Below are positions 20,070 through 28,116 of a stretch of 64,000 nucleotides of DNA, piece by piece. Made by a program: the position numbers and the translations under genes. How positions within the stretch are numbered: the stretch's first letter is position 1; every line of letters starts with the position of its first letter. Origin of the DNA: Geodermatophilus dictyosporus (GTDB taxonomy: Bacteria; Actinomycetota; Actinomycetes; Mycobacteriales; Geodermatophilaceae); NCBI RefSeq assembly GCF_900115505.1, contig NZ_FOWQ01000001.1, forward strand, positions 310,001 through 374,000, in the 5' to 3' direction. Below the pieces are notes generated by a model. That model saw only the letters and a program-made list of their open reading frames with translations, was not told the DNA's origin and did not search any database.

Positions 20070-20593
20070 GCACGGTGCCGGCGCACCCGGTACCCCGGGA
20101 CCCGTCCGCGGCCACGGTGCTCCTGATGGTCGGGCTCCCGGCGGCCGGGAAGACCACCCGGGCCACCGAGTTGGCCTCGGGACACCGGGCGCTGCGACTG
20201 ACCCCGGACCACTGGATGGTCCCGCTGTTCGGCGATCCGATGGCCGACGGCAGGCGCTTCGTGCTGGAGGGACGGCTGATCTCGGTCGCTCTGCAGGCGC
20301 TGCGGCTGGGGACCAGCGTCGTGCTCGACTCCGGGCTCTGGGGCCGCGATGAACGGTCGGCCCTGCGCCGGCTGGCCCGATCGGCCGGCGCATCCTGCGA
20401 GGTGGTCCACCTCCCCGTGGACGAGGACGTCCAGCTCGCCCGGATCGCGCACCGCCGGGCGGCGGCGCCGCAGCGGACGTTCCCGATGACGGAGGCCGAC
20501 GTGGACCGATGGCGGGAGCAGTTGCAGGTGCCCGACGCCACCGAGCTCGGCGGCGGCGCCATCCCCGACCCGCCGGCGGGGTGGCGGAGCTGA
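20066..20593 (+). CDS. P-loop kinase-like ATPase
   Basis: The 175-residue protein has Walker A GLPAAGKTT (about residues 22-30), LRLTPDHWM after strand 2, SVVLDSGLWGRDERS and a C-terminal RRAAAPQRTFPMTEADVDRW. This is the layout of small AAA_33/zeta-toxin-like kinases that phosphorylate small molecules or nucleotides. GTG 20066 overlaps the PaaX stop by 4 bases, so it is co-transcribed with the regulator. No antitoxin-like partner is adjacent. The substrate is unknown. Confidence 0.75.
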   Translation: MSTVPAHPVPRDPSAATVLLMVGLPAAGKTTRATELASGHRALRLTPDHWMVPLFGDPMADGRRFVLEGRLISVALQALRLGTSVVLDSGLWGRDERSALRRLARSAGASCEVVHLPVDEDVQLARIAHRRAAAPQRTFPMTEADVDRWREQLQVPDATELGGGAIPDPPAGWRS

Positions 20594-20688
20594 CCGGAGT
20601 GTGCAGCGGACCACTGGCCCTCGTGCACCGACAGCTGACCTGACCTGCGGGCGCCCGCAGCCGTCGTCGCCGGTCGAGGACCCGCGGG

Positions 20689-21093
20689 TCAGGCGGGCAG
20701 GACGGCGGAGCCCTGGACCTCCACCAGCGCCTCGTCGTCCCACAGCCGGGCCACGCCGATGCCGGCCATCGCCGGGTAGTCGGCCCCGACCAGGCGGCGC
20801 CACACGCGGCCGATGTCGCGGGCGTGCGCCCGGTAGTCGGCCAGGTCGACGGCGTAGACGGTGAGCGAGGCGAGGTCGCCCGGCTGCCCGCCGGCGGCCC
20901 GCAGCGCGGTCAGCAGGTTGCCCAGCGCCCGCTCGAACTGGGCCACGACGCCGTCCCCGACGATCCGGCCGTCGGCGTCCATCGCGGTCTGCCCGGCGAG
21001 GAACACCACCCGTCCCGGACCGGCGACGACGGCGTGCGCGAAGCCCGACGGCCGGGCCAGCTCCGGCGGGTCCACCCGCTCGAGTCCGCTCAC
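20689..21093 (-). CDS. RidA-family (YjgF) imine/enamine deaminase
   Basis: The 134-residue protein matches the RidA fold: FAHAVVAGPGRVVFLAGQTA, VVAQFERALGNLLTALRAAGG and LTVYAVDLADYRAHARDIGRV. RidA proteins hydrolyse enamines/imines to ketones and ammonia. The usual arginine near position 105 that holds the carboxylate is not obvious (VARLWDDEALVEVQGSAV has an arginine in that strand). In this cluster it could remove the amino group of the enamine made from 2-aminobenzoyl-CoA (inference). The start is GTG 21093; it lies 76 bases downstream of the SDR gene. Confidence 0.82.
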   Translation of the reverse strand: MSGLERVDPPELARPSGFAHAVVAGPGRVVFLAGQTAMDADGRIVGDGVVAQFERALGNLLTALRAAGGQPGDLASLTVYAVDLADYRAHARDIGRVWRRLVGADYPAMAGIGVARLWDDEALVEVQGSAVLPA

Positions 21094-21113
21094 GATGCCT
21101 CCCGTCCGCTCCC

Positions 21114-21158
21114 GCGGGGCGCTCCGCTCCTCGCTCGTTCCTCGCTGCGGTGCTCACG
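21114..21158. repeat. Low-complexity CTC/GCTC-rich intergenic repeat
   Basis: Between the SDR and RidA genes the sequence is built of overlapping GCTCC, TCGCTCG and TTCCTCGCTGCGG words. I associate this wording with a repeat scattered between genes in related actinobacteria, but only one copy was noticed in this window, so the assignment rests on memory. Confidence 0.35.
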
Positions 21159-21169
21159 CCCCTGTCCGC

Positions 21170-21928
21170 TCACGACTGCACCGACCCCCCGTCCACGTTG
21201 ATCCCCTGCCCGGTGACCGCCGCGCTCGCCACGCACAGCAGCACGGCGTCGGCGACCTCCTCCGGGTCGACCAGCCGGCCGATCGGCTGGCGCCGCGCCA
21301 GCGCCTCCCGGGCCTGCTCCGCCGTGCGCCCGGTCGTCTCGCTGATGGCCGCGACCGTGCGCTCGGTCATCGGGGTGTCGACGTAGCCCGGGCAGACCGC
21401 GTTGACGGTGACCCCGCGGCCGGCCACCTCGGCGGCCGCCGACCGCACCAGGCCGAGCAGGCCGTGCTTGCTGGCGGTGTAGGCGGCGACGTAGGGGTCG
21501 CCGCGCTTGGCGGCCACGGACGCCACGGCCACCGCGCGGCCCCAGCCGGCGTCGACCATGCCGGGCAGCGCGCGGCGCAGCAGCCGGAAGGGTGCGGTCA
21601 GGTTGAGCTCCAGCATCCGGGCCCAGTCCTCGTCGGTGGTGCGCGCCAGCGGCGCGGAGACCCCGGCGCCGGCGTTGAGCACCAGGACCTCCACCGGGCC
21701 GTCCCACTCCCGCTCGACCCGGCCGACGACGTCCTCCGCCGCGCCCGGTGCGGTCAGGTCGGCCGGGACGACGAGCGAGGGGCCGGGCAGCCCGCCGGCG
21801 ACCGCCTCGAGCTCGGCGCCGCTGCGCGCGGTGAGGGCCACGGCGTGCCCCTGCGCGGACAGCCGGCGGGCGACGGCGGCGCCGATCCCGCGCCCCGCGC
21901 CGGTGACCAGGCAGCGGCGGGCAGGCAC
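21170..21928 (-). CDS. Short-chain dehydrogenase/reductase
   Basis: The 252-residue classical SDR has the NAD(P) motif TGAGRGIG, the NAG segment (LVLNAGAGVS), catalytic S in AVASVAAK, and YTASK (Tyr and Lys of the YxxxK motif), ending GQGINVDGGSVQS. It would reduce a ring keto group or oxidise a hydroxyacyl-CoA in the adjacent CoA pathway (inference). GTG 21928 is chosen over the longer frame to 21967. A candidate -10 (CAAGCT, 21940-21935) 6 bases upstream suggests a leaderless transcript with TTGACG at -35. It is divergent from the BadI-like gene, with element B copy 2 between. Confidence 0.88.
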   Translation of the reverse strand: MPARRCLVTGAGRGIGAAVARRLSAQGHAVALTARSGAELEAVAGGLPGPSLVVPADLTAPGAAEDVVGRVEREWDGPVEVLVLNAGAGVSAPLARTTDEDWARMLELNLTAPFRLLRRALPGMVDAGWGRAVAVASVAAKRGDPYVAAYTASKHGLLGLVRSAAAEVAGRGVTVNAVCPGYVDTPMTERTVAAISETTGRTAEQAREALARRQPIGRLVDPEEVADAVLLCVASAAVTGQGINVDGGSVQS

Positions 21929-21951
21929 GGCCGGAGCTTGCCACCGCCGCG

Positions 21952-21978
21952 TGACGACCGTCAACATGACGACATACC
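21952..21978. promoter_or_regulatory. Element B copy 2: TGACG-N3-GTCAACA-N6-CATACC
   Basis: TGACG (21952-21956), GTCAACA (21960-21966) and CATACC (21973-21978) repeat element B copy 1 with identical spacing. The segment contains the -35 (TTGACG, reverse strand) of the SDR gene and lies 29 bases before the BadI-like start. Confidence 0.6.
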
Positions 21979-22006
21979 CCACCGGACGCGACGAAGGGTC
22001 CAGCAG

Positions 22007-22804
22007 ATGAAGCCCGAGGAGTTCACCGACATCCGCTACGAGGTGGAGGAGGACGACCACGCGGTCATCACCATCGACCGGCAGGAGCGGATGAACAGCT
22101 TCCGCGGGCGCACGGTGGACGAGCTGATCTCGGCGTTCAAGCACGCCTGGGCCGACCACCGGGTGGGCTCGGTGATCCTCACCGCGGCCGGCGAGCGCGC
22201 CTTCTGCACCGGGGGCGACGTCAAGGAGCGCGCGGAGACCGGCGGCTACGGCGAGACGGAGTGGGGCACCTTCGAGATCGAGCGGCTGCACCGGATCATC
22301 CGCGACATCCCCAAGCCGGTCATCGCCGCGGTCAACGGCATCGCGATCGGCGGCGGCCACGTCCTGCACGTGCTGTGCGACCTCACCGTCGCCTGCGAGG
22401 AGGCCACCTTCGCCCAGGCCGGCCCCCGGGTGGGCTCCTTCGACGCGGGCTTCGGCTCGGCGTACCTGGCCCGGGTGGTGGGGGAGAAGCGGGCCCGCCA
22501 GATCTGGTTCCTGCTCGACCGCTACGACGCCGCGACCGCCGAGCGCTGGGGGCTGGTGAACGCGGTGGTCCCGCGGGACCAGCTGCTCGACACCGCCCGC
22601 GAGTGGGCGCGCAGGATCGGCTCCTACTCGCCGACGGCGCTGCGCTTCCTCAAGCACTCCTTCAACGCCGACTCCGACCACCTCTCCGGCATCTCCCACC
22701 TCGCCTTCGACGGGCTGGCCCAGTTCGCGGTCAGCGAGGAGGGCATGGAGGGAGCGCAGGCGTTCGCCGAGAAGCGGCAGCCGGACTTCCGCCGCTTCCG
22801 GTGA
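22007..22804 (+). CDS. badI: BadI-like 2-ketocyclohexane-1-carboxyl-CoA hydrolase (crotonase family)
   Basis: BadI opens the ring of 2-ketocyclohexanecarboxyl-CoA to pimelyl-CoA by hydrolysis. The 265-residue protein follows BadI of Rhodopseudomonas palustris in layout: FTDIRYEVEEDDHAVITI, RMNSFRGRTVDELI, AFCTGGD, DIPKPVIAAVNGIAIGGG, GSFDAGFGSAYLARVVGEK (with the Asp-Gly-Tyr/Phe-Gly segment) and a C-terminus EKRQPDFRRF. MenB-type crotonases are the alternative. Here the likely substrate is an oxo- or dioxo-cyclohexanecarboxyl-CoA made from the aryl-CoA monooxygenase/reductase product (inference). ATG 22007 has AAGGG 9 bases upstream. Confidence 0.85.
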   Translation: MKPEEFTDIRYEVEEDDHAVITIDRQERMNSFRGRTVDELISAFKHAWADHRVGSVILTAAGERAFCTGGDVKERAETGGYGETEWGTFEIERLHRIIRDIPKPVIAAVNGIAIGGGHVLHVLCDLTVACEEATFAQAGPRVGSFDAGFGSAYLARVVGEKRARQIWFLLDRYDAATAERWGLVNAVVPRDQLLDTAREWARRIGSYSPTALRFLKHSFNADSDHLSGISHLAFDGLAQFAVSEEGMEGAQAFAEKRQPDFRRFR

Positions 22805-22826
22805 GCGGCTCCCGCGCGGCGACGGG

Positions 22827-22862
22827 CTACACCCGGCCTTGACCGGCGGCGCAGGGGTGTAG
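22827..22862. promoter_or_regulatory. Element A copy 3: CTACA-N26-TGTAG
   Basis: CTACACCC (22827-22834) and GGGTGTAG (22855-22862) are perfect 8-base inverted arms; the inner CTACA and TGTAG are 26 bases apart as in copy 1. TTGACC (22839-22844) and GAGCAT (22862-22867), 17 apart, form a candidate promoter for the amidohydrolase, with TGTAG next to the -10 and the GTG start at 22875 close to the expected transcript start. Confidence 0.55.
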
Positions 22863-22874
22863 AGCATCGCAGGC

Positions 22875-23735
22875 GTGCTCGACGGACACGTCCTGGTGGA
22901 CGCGCACGTGCACGTGCCCACGCTGACCTCGCTGGCGCCGGCGTGGGTGGACTGGGCGCGGCGGTTCGGCCGGCCGGGCGTCCTCGAGGAGGTCTGGCGC
23001 GCCGACGGCACGCCCGACCCCGAGACGCTCGACCGGCTGTTCGCCGAGGAGGGCGTCGACGTCGCCCTGCTGTTCTGCGAGTACAGCCCCAAGGCCACCG
23101 GCTACCAGCTCTTCGACGACCTGCTGCCGCTGGTCGAGGCCAACCCGCGGCGGTTCCGGCCGGTGGCCAGCGTCAACCCGCACCTGCACTTCCCGATCGC
23201 CCGGGAGCTGGAGCGCCAGCTCGACCTCGGCGCGGCGGCGCTGAAGATCCACCCGGTGCACGGCGGCTTCCGCGCCGACGACGCGGCGATGTACCCGGCC
23301 TACGCGGTGCTCGTCGAGCGCGGCGTCCCGCTGGTGGTGCACTGCGGCACGAGCAGCTTCCCGGGGTCGACCAACGCCTACGCCGATCCGCAGCTGCTCG
23401 ACGCCGTGCTGCGCGACTTCCCCGACCTGCACGTCGTGCTCGCCCACGGCGGCCGCGGCTGGTGGTACGACGCCGCGGCCTTCCTCGCGGTGTCGCGGCC
23501 GAACGTCTGGATCGAGCTGTCCGGGCTGCCGCCGAAGCGACTGCCGGAGTACTACGCCCGCTTCGACCTCGGCCGGCTGGCCCGCAAGTGGATCTACGGC
23601 ACCGACTGGCCCGGGGTGCCGGGGCAGGCGGCCAACGCCCGCGCCGTCGCCTCGCTCGGCCTGCCCGACGACGTCGTCCCGCTCGTGCTGGGCGGCAACG
23701 CGCTGCGGGTGTACTCCGGGCTCGACCCGGCCTGA
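22875..23735 (+). CDS. Amidohydrolase family 2 (ACMSD-like) hydrolase or decarboxylase
   Basis: The 286-residue TIM-barrel metalloenzyme has the metal-binding DAHVHV near the N-terminus, ALKIHPVHGGF, LVVHCGTSS, HVVLAHGGRGWW and YGTDWPGVPG (Asp ligand). Family members decarboxylate or hydrolyse ring-derived carboxylates. GTG 22875 is the only good start and is probably leaderless. Element A copy 3 lies directly upstream, which links it to the boxC and importer promoters; a role in downstream processing of an aromatic intermediate is inference. Confidence 0.82.
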   Translation: MLDGHVLVDAHVHVPTLTSLAPAWVDWARRFGRPGVLEEVWRADGTPDPETLDRLFAEEGVDVALLFCEYSPKATGYQLFDDLLPLVEANPRRFRPVASVNPHLHFPIARELERQLDLGAAALKIHPVHGGFRADDAAMYPAYAVLVERGVPLVVHCGTSSFPGSTNAYADPQLLDAVLRDFPDLHVVLAHGGRGWWYDAAAFLAVSRPNVWIELSGLPPKRLPEYYARFDLGRLARKWIYGTDWPGVPGQAANARAVASLGLPDDVVPLVLGGNALRVYSGLDPA

Positions 23736-23751
23736 CCCGCCCGAGGGGTCC

Positions 23752-23757
23752 TACGCT
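23752..23757 (+). promoter_or_regulatory. Leaderless-type -10 box TACGCT
   Basis: TCCTACGCT lies 8 bases before the GTG at 23766. The same word precedes the GTG of the MFS gene at 50901 (TACGCT, 50889-50894). Both are consistent with transcripts starting at or next to the initiation codon. Confidence 0.45.
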
Positions 23758-23765
23758 CCGGCGGC

Positions 23766-24170
23766 GTGCCGCACCGGTGGACGCTCGCGACGGTCTCCTC
23801 GGTCCAGCTCGCCGCCCAGGCCGTCGGCCACGTCGTCGCGCTGCGGCGGCGCCGGCACTTCGACGTCCCGTTCCTGACGGGGAGCCCGGAGCACCTGGTC
23901 CGCGACTGGCTGTGGTTCGGCACGGCGTACAGCGCGCCGCCCTACCTCCTCGGGCCGCAGCTGTGGGCCACCGCCCGGCTGTGGCGCGGCGAGGACGACC
24001 GCGCCCGCCGGGTGCTCCGCCGGCTGGGCACCGGGCTGGCGGTGGGCTACCCGAGCGAGCGGTGCAGCCGTGACCGTGTCCGCCCGGGCGGGTTCGACCC
24101 GGTCGAGACGCCGGTCGTGGTGGCCGGGTGGGGCGGTGCGCTGGCGCTGGCCGTCCTCGCGCGCCGCTGA
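23766..24170 (+). CDS. Hypothetical protein with hydrophobic segments
   Basis: The product is 134 residues and not recognised. It has a moderately hydrophobic N-terminal helix (ATVSSVQLAAQAVGHVVAL), a Trp/Tyr-rich centre (DWLWFGTAYSAPPYLLGPQL) and a hydrophobic C-terminus (VVVAGWGGALALAVLARR), so it may be a small membrane protein. The GTG start and -10 box TACGCT upstream support real expression. Codon usage is as in neighbouring genes. It is convergent with the AztC-like gene. Confidence 0.55.
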   Translation: MPHRWTLATVSSVQLAAQAVGHVVALRRRRHFDVPFLTGSPEHLVRDWLWFGTAYSAPPYLLGPQLWATARLWRGEDDRARRVLRRLGTGLAVGYPSERCSRDRVRPGGFDPVETPVVVAGWGGALALAVLARR

Positions 24171-24185
24171 CGCGGGACACGGGGG

Positions 24186-25051
24186 TCAGCCGTCGCAGGC
24201 CAGGCCCCGCGCCAGCGCTGCCAGGTTGCTCCGCATGAGCCCGGGATAGGTCTCGCCGTCCTCCACCCGCTCGATCGGGTGCAGCACGTCGGTCGCCGTG
24301 CCGAGGTCGGCGGCGAGGGTCCGGGCCACGGCCGGCCCGGCGGCCGCCTCGAAGAAGACGGTCCGCGCCTCGGTGTCGCGGACCTCCTCCGCCGCGTCGC
24401 GCAGCCGCGCCGGCGAGGGCTCCACCCGGGGGTCGAGCCCGGTCACCCCGACCTGGCGGAGCCCGTAGCGGTCGGCGAGGTAGCCGAACGCCTCGTGCGC
24501 CGCGACCAGCGTGGCGCCCCGGCACGGCGCGAGGGCCGCCGCGTACTCGGCGTCCAGCGCCGCGAGCTCCTCGTCGAGCCGGGCGGCCGAGCGCGCGTAC
24601 TCCCCGGCGTTGCCGGGGTCGGCGTCGGCCAGCTCGTCGGCCACCCGCCCGCCCAGCTCGGCCAGCCGGACCGGGTCGAGCCAGAAGTGCGGGTCCGGCG
24701 GCAGGTCGGCGAGGTCCACGGCGTCGACCAGGTGCCGTGGCGGCTGCTGGGCGAGGACCTCGTCCACCCCCGGCTGCATGCCGCCCGACAGGTGCACCAC
24801 GACGTCGGCCCCGGCCAGCGCCACGACCGCCTCGGGCGTCGGCTCCAGCCCGTGGCTGTCACCGCCGCGGGGCGTCAGGTTGGTGACGGTCACGCGGTCC
24901 CCGCCGACTCGCTCGGCGACGTACTCCAGCGGGGCGGAGGTGACGGCGACGGCGAGCCCGTCGCCGTCCCCGTCACCGGTCCCCCCGGCGCACCCGGTGA
25001 GCCCGCACGCAGCCGCCCCGGCCAGCGCGGCCGCCCGCAGCCGGCGCCGGT

Positions 25052-25055
<4 letters not shown>
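24186..25055 (-). CDS. aztC: Zinc ABC transporter substrate-binding lipoprotein (AztC-like)
   Basis: The 289-residue cluster A-I metal-binding protein has a lipobox ending in Cys22 (LTGC) and three likely zinc histidines in SHGLEPT, DPHFWLDP and VAAHEAFGYL. It lacks the long His-rich loop of ZnuA, as AztC proteins do. GTG 25055 overlaps the AztD-like stop by 4 bases, so zinc may pass from that chaperone to this protein. No permease or ATPase gene accompanies them in the window. Confidence 0.85.
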
Positions 25056-26335
<1,280 letters not shown>

Positions 26336-26371
26336 GGGTCCTCCAGGGCGGAGTGGGCGGGACACCACCAC

Positions 26372-26402
26372 ACTAGTCAGAACGATAATCGTTCTCACTA
26401 GT
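26372..26402. promoter_or_regulatory. 31-bp palindromic Zur-like operator
   Basis: The core GAACGAT-A-ATCGTTC (26380-26394) is a perfect 7-1-7 inverted repeat as in Fur/Zur boxes. ACTAGT flanks it symmetrically at 26372-26377 and 26397-26402, giving 15-base arms with one mismatch. It lies 37 bases before the aztD start. Confidence 0.75.
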
Positions 26403-26438
26403 GGGGTGCAGCGACGCTCCCTGCGCGGGCCGCCCCGC

Positions 26439-27314
26439 TCAGCGCCGGAGGCCGAGGGCGCGGATCGCGTTGTCCTTCATGACCAGCGGACGGACCTCCT
26501 CGCGGACGTCGAGGGCCTCGAAGTCGCGGATCCAGCGCTCGGGGCGGATGAGCGGGTAGTCGGAGCCGAAGAGCACCTTGGTCCTCAGCAGGGTGTTGGT
26601 GGCGCGGACGAGCTGGGGCGGGAAGTACTTCGGGGACCAGCCCGACAGGTCGATGTAGACGTTGGCCTTGTGCTGGGCGACGGCGATCGCGCTGTCCTGC
26701 CAGGGCACCGAGGGGTGGGCCATGATCACCGTCAGGCCGGGGAAGTCGGCGGCGACGTCGTCGAGCAGCATGGGGTCGGAGTAGCGCAGCTTGATGCCGC
26801 GCCCACCGGGCAGCCCGGAGCCGATGCCGGTCTGGCCGGTGTGGAACAGCGCCGGCACGCCGAGGGTCTCGAGCTCGGCCCAGAAGGGGTAGTGGCGGCG
26901 GTCGTTGGGCTCGAAGGCCTGGATCGAGGGGTGGAACTTGAACCCCCGCACGCCGTGCTCGGTGACCAGCCGGCGGGCGGCGCGGATGCCGGCGGTGCCG
27001 CGGTGCGGGTCGATCGAGGCGAACGGGATGAGCACGTCGGGGTGCTCGGCGGCCGCGGCGGCGATCTCCTCGTTGGACAGCGCCGGGTGCCCGGTGGCCA
27101 GCTCGCCGTCGACGGTGAACACGACGGCGGCCATGTTGCGGGCGCGGTAGTCGGCGGCGATCTGCGGCACGGTGGGGTGGTAGGGGTCGCCCTTGAAGTA
27201 CGCGGCGGCCGCGTCGAGCAGCTCGTCGTCCATGGACAGGGAGCCGTGCAGGTCCTGCTCGACGTGCACGTGCACGTCGATGGCCACCAGCGCGTCGAGG
27301 TCGGGTCCGGTCAC
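26439..27314 (-). CDS. Amidohydrolase (4-hydroxyphenyl-beta-ketoacyl-CoA hydrolase type)
   Basis: The 291-residue amidohydrolase_2 protein carries AIDVHVHVEQD, GVRGFKFHPSIQAFEPNDRR, ALFHTGQTGIG, TVIMAHPSVPWQD and LFGSDYPLI (Asp ligand). I recognise this set from actinobacterial proteins annotated as 4-hydroxyphenyl-beta-ketoacyl-CoA hydrolase in phenylpropanoid degradation. No other side-chain degradation genes lie beside it, so the substrate is open. GTG 27314 fits homologue length; GTG 27338 is possible. Confidence 0.8.
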   Translation of the reverse strand: MTGPDLDALVAIDVHVHVEQDLHGSLSMDDELLDAAAAYFKGDPYHPTVPQIAADYRARNMAAVVFTVDGELATGHPALSNEEIAAAAAEHPDVLIPFASIDPHRGTAGIRAARRLVTEHGVRGFKFHPSIQAFEPNDRRHYPFWAELETLGVPALFHTGQTGIGSGLPGGRGIKLRYSDPMLLDDVAADFPGLTVIMAHPSVPWQDSAIAVAQHKANVYIDLSGWSPKYFPPQLVRATNTLLRTKVLFGSDYPLIRPERWIRDFEALDVREEVRPLVMKDNAIRALGLRR

Positions 27315-27353
27315 GCCGTCATCGTTCCCCCGGGGCACGCGCGCCGCCCGCGG

Positions 27354-27986
27354 TCAGCCGGTGACCGGTCCCGTCGCGGCGGCGAGGCGGTGCCGCAGCC
27401 CGGTCAGCAGGGCGGCCAGCCCGATCTCGAAGGCCTCGTCGGCCCGGCGCGGCCCGCCCGGGGCCGCACGCAGCGCCTCGTCCAGGGCCGGCAGCTCGCC
27501 GTCCCCGTCCCGCCACACCGCCTCCGGGGCCGCCAGGTCGAGCGCCGCCCCGAGCGCGTAGCTGTCGAGCACGCTGATCCAGAGCAGCACCTCGCGGGCC
27601 GGCACGCCGGCCTCCCGCAGGAGGGCCGCCACCCGGTCGTAGCCGCGCAGCACCGGCCCGCCGGTCATCGTGTTCTCCGTCAGCAGCGGGATCAGCCGGG
27701 GGTGGCGGGCGAGCGCGTCCCGGTAGGAGCGCATCCACGCGGCGAGCTGGCCGGTCCAGTCCGTCCCGTCCAGCGGGGGGATCCGCATGCCGGCCAGCAC
27801 GACCCGCTCGCGGAGCGCCTCGATGATCGCCCCCCGGCCGCTCAGGTGGTTGTAGACGGCGGACGCGCTGGTGCCCAGGCGGCTCGCGAGGTCGGCCATC
27901 GTCAGCCGGCCGGTCTCGTCCACGCAGGCCAGGGACGCGTCGACGATCGTGTCGACGTCGAGCAGGCGCCTGCGCCGCTGGACCAC
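27354..27986 (-). CDS. TetR-family regulator
   Basis: The 210-residue protein has an N-terminal helix-turn-helix (VDTIVDASLACVDETGRLTM, LASRLGTSASAVYNHLSGRG) and a TetR_C-like ligand domain. GTG 27986 has GGAGG about 8-10 bases upstream. It is divergent from the APC permease gene, with the palindrome at 28067-28085 between them, and precedes the amidohydrolase at 27314 on the same strand. It probably controls the permease/amidohydrolase genes (inference). Confidence 0.85.
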   Translation of the reverse strand: MVQRRRRLLDVDTIVDASLACVDETGRLTMADLASRLGTSASAVYNHLSGRGAIIEALRERVVLAGMRIPPLDGTDWTGQLAAWMRSYRDALARHPRLIPLLTENTMTGGPVLRGYDRVAALLREAGVPAREVLLWISVLDSYALGAALDLAAPEAVWRDGDGELPALDEALRAAPGGPRRADEAFEIGLAALLTGLRHRLAAATGPVTG

Positions 27987-28033
27987 GTCCGGCCCTCCTC
28001 TCTCCCGCCCCGAGCCTGGCACGCACCAGGGGC

Positions 28034-28085
28034 TTGACCGGTGTGGCCCGCCTCACCCATGCTGCTAAGTGAACGTCATTCACTT
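28034..28085 (+). promoter_or_regulatory. Promoter and TetR-type operator of the APC permease operon
   Basis: TTGACC (28034-28039) and CATGCT (28058-28063) are 18 bases apart. AAGTGAA-N5-TTCACTT (28067-28085) covers the expected transcript start, a standard repressor position. Confidence 0.6.
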
Positions 28086-28116
28086 TAGCGTCCCGAGGCC
28101 CCGAGAGGACCCCGCC

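Noticed and set aside
20066..20593. Zeta-type toxin of a toxin-antitoxin pair
   Set aside because: The P-loop kinase fits loosely, but the upstream overlapping gene is a PaaX regulator, not an antitoxin.
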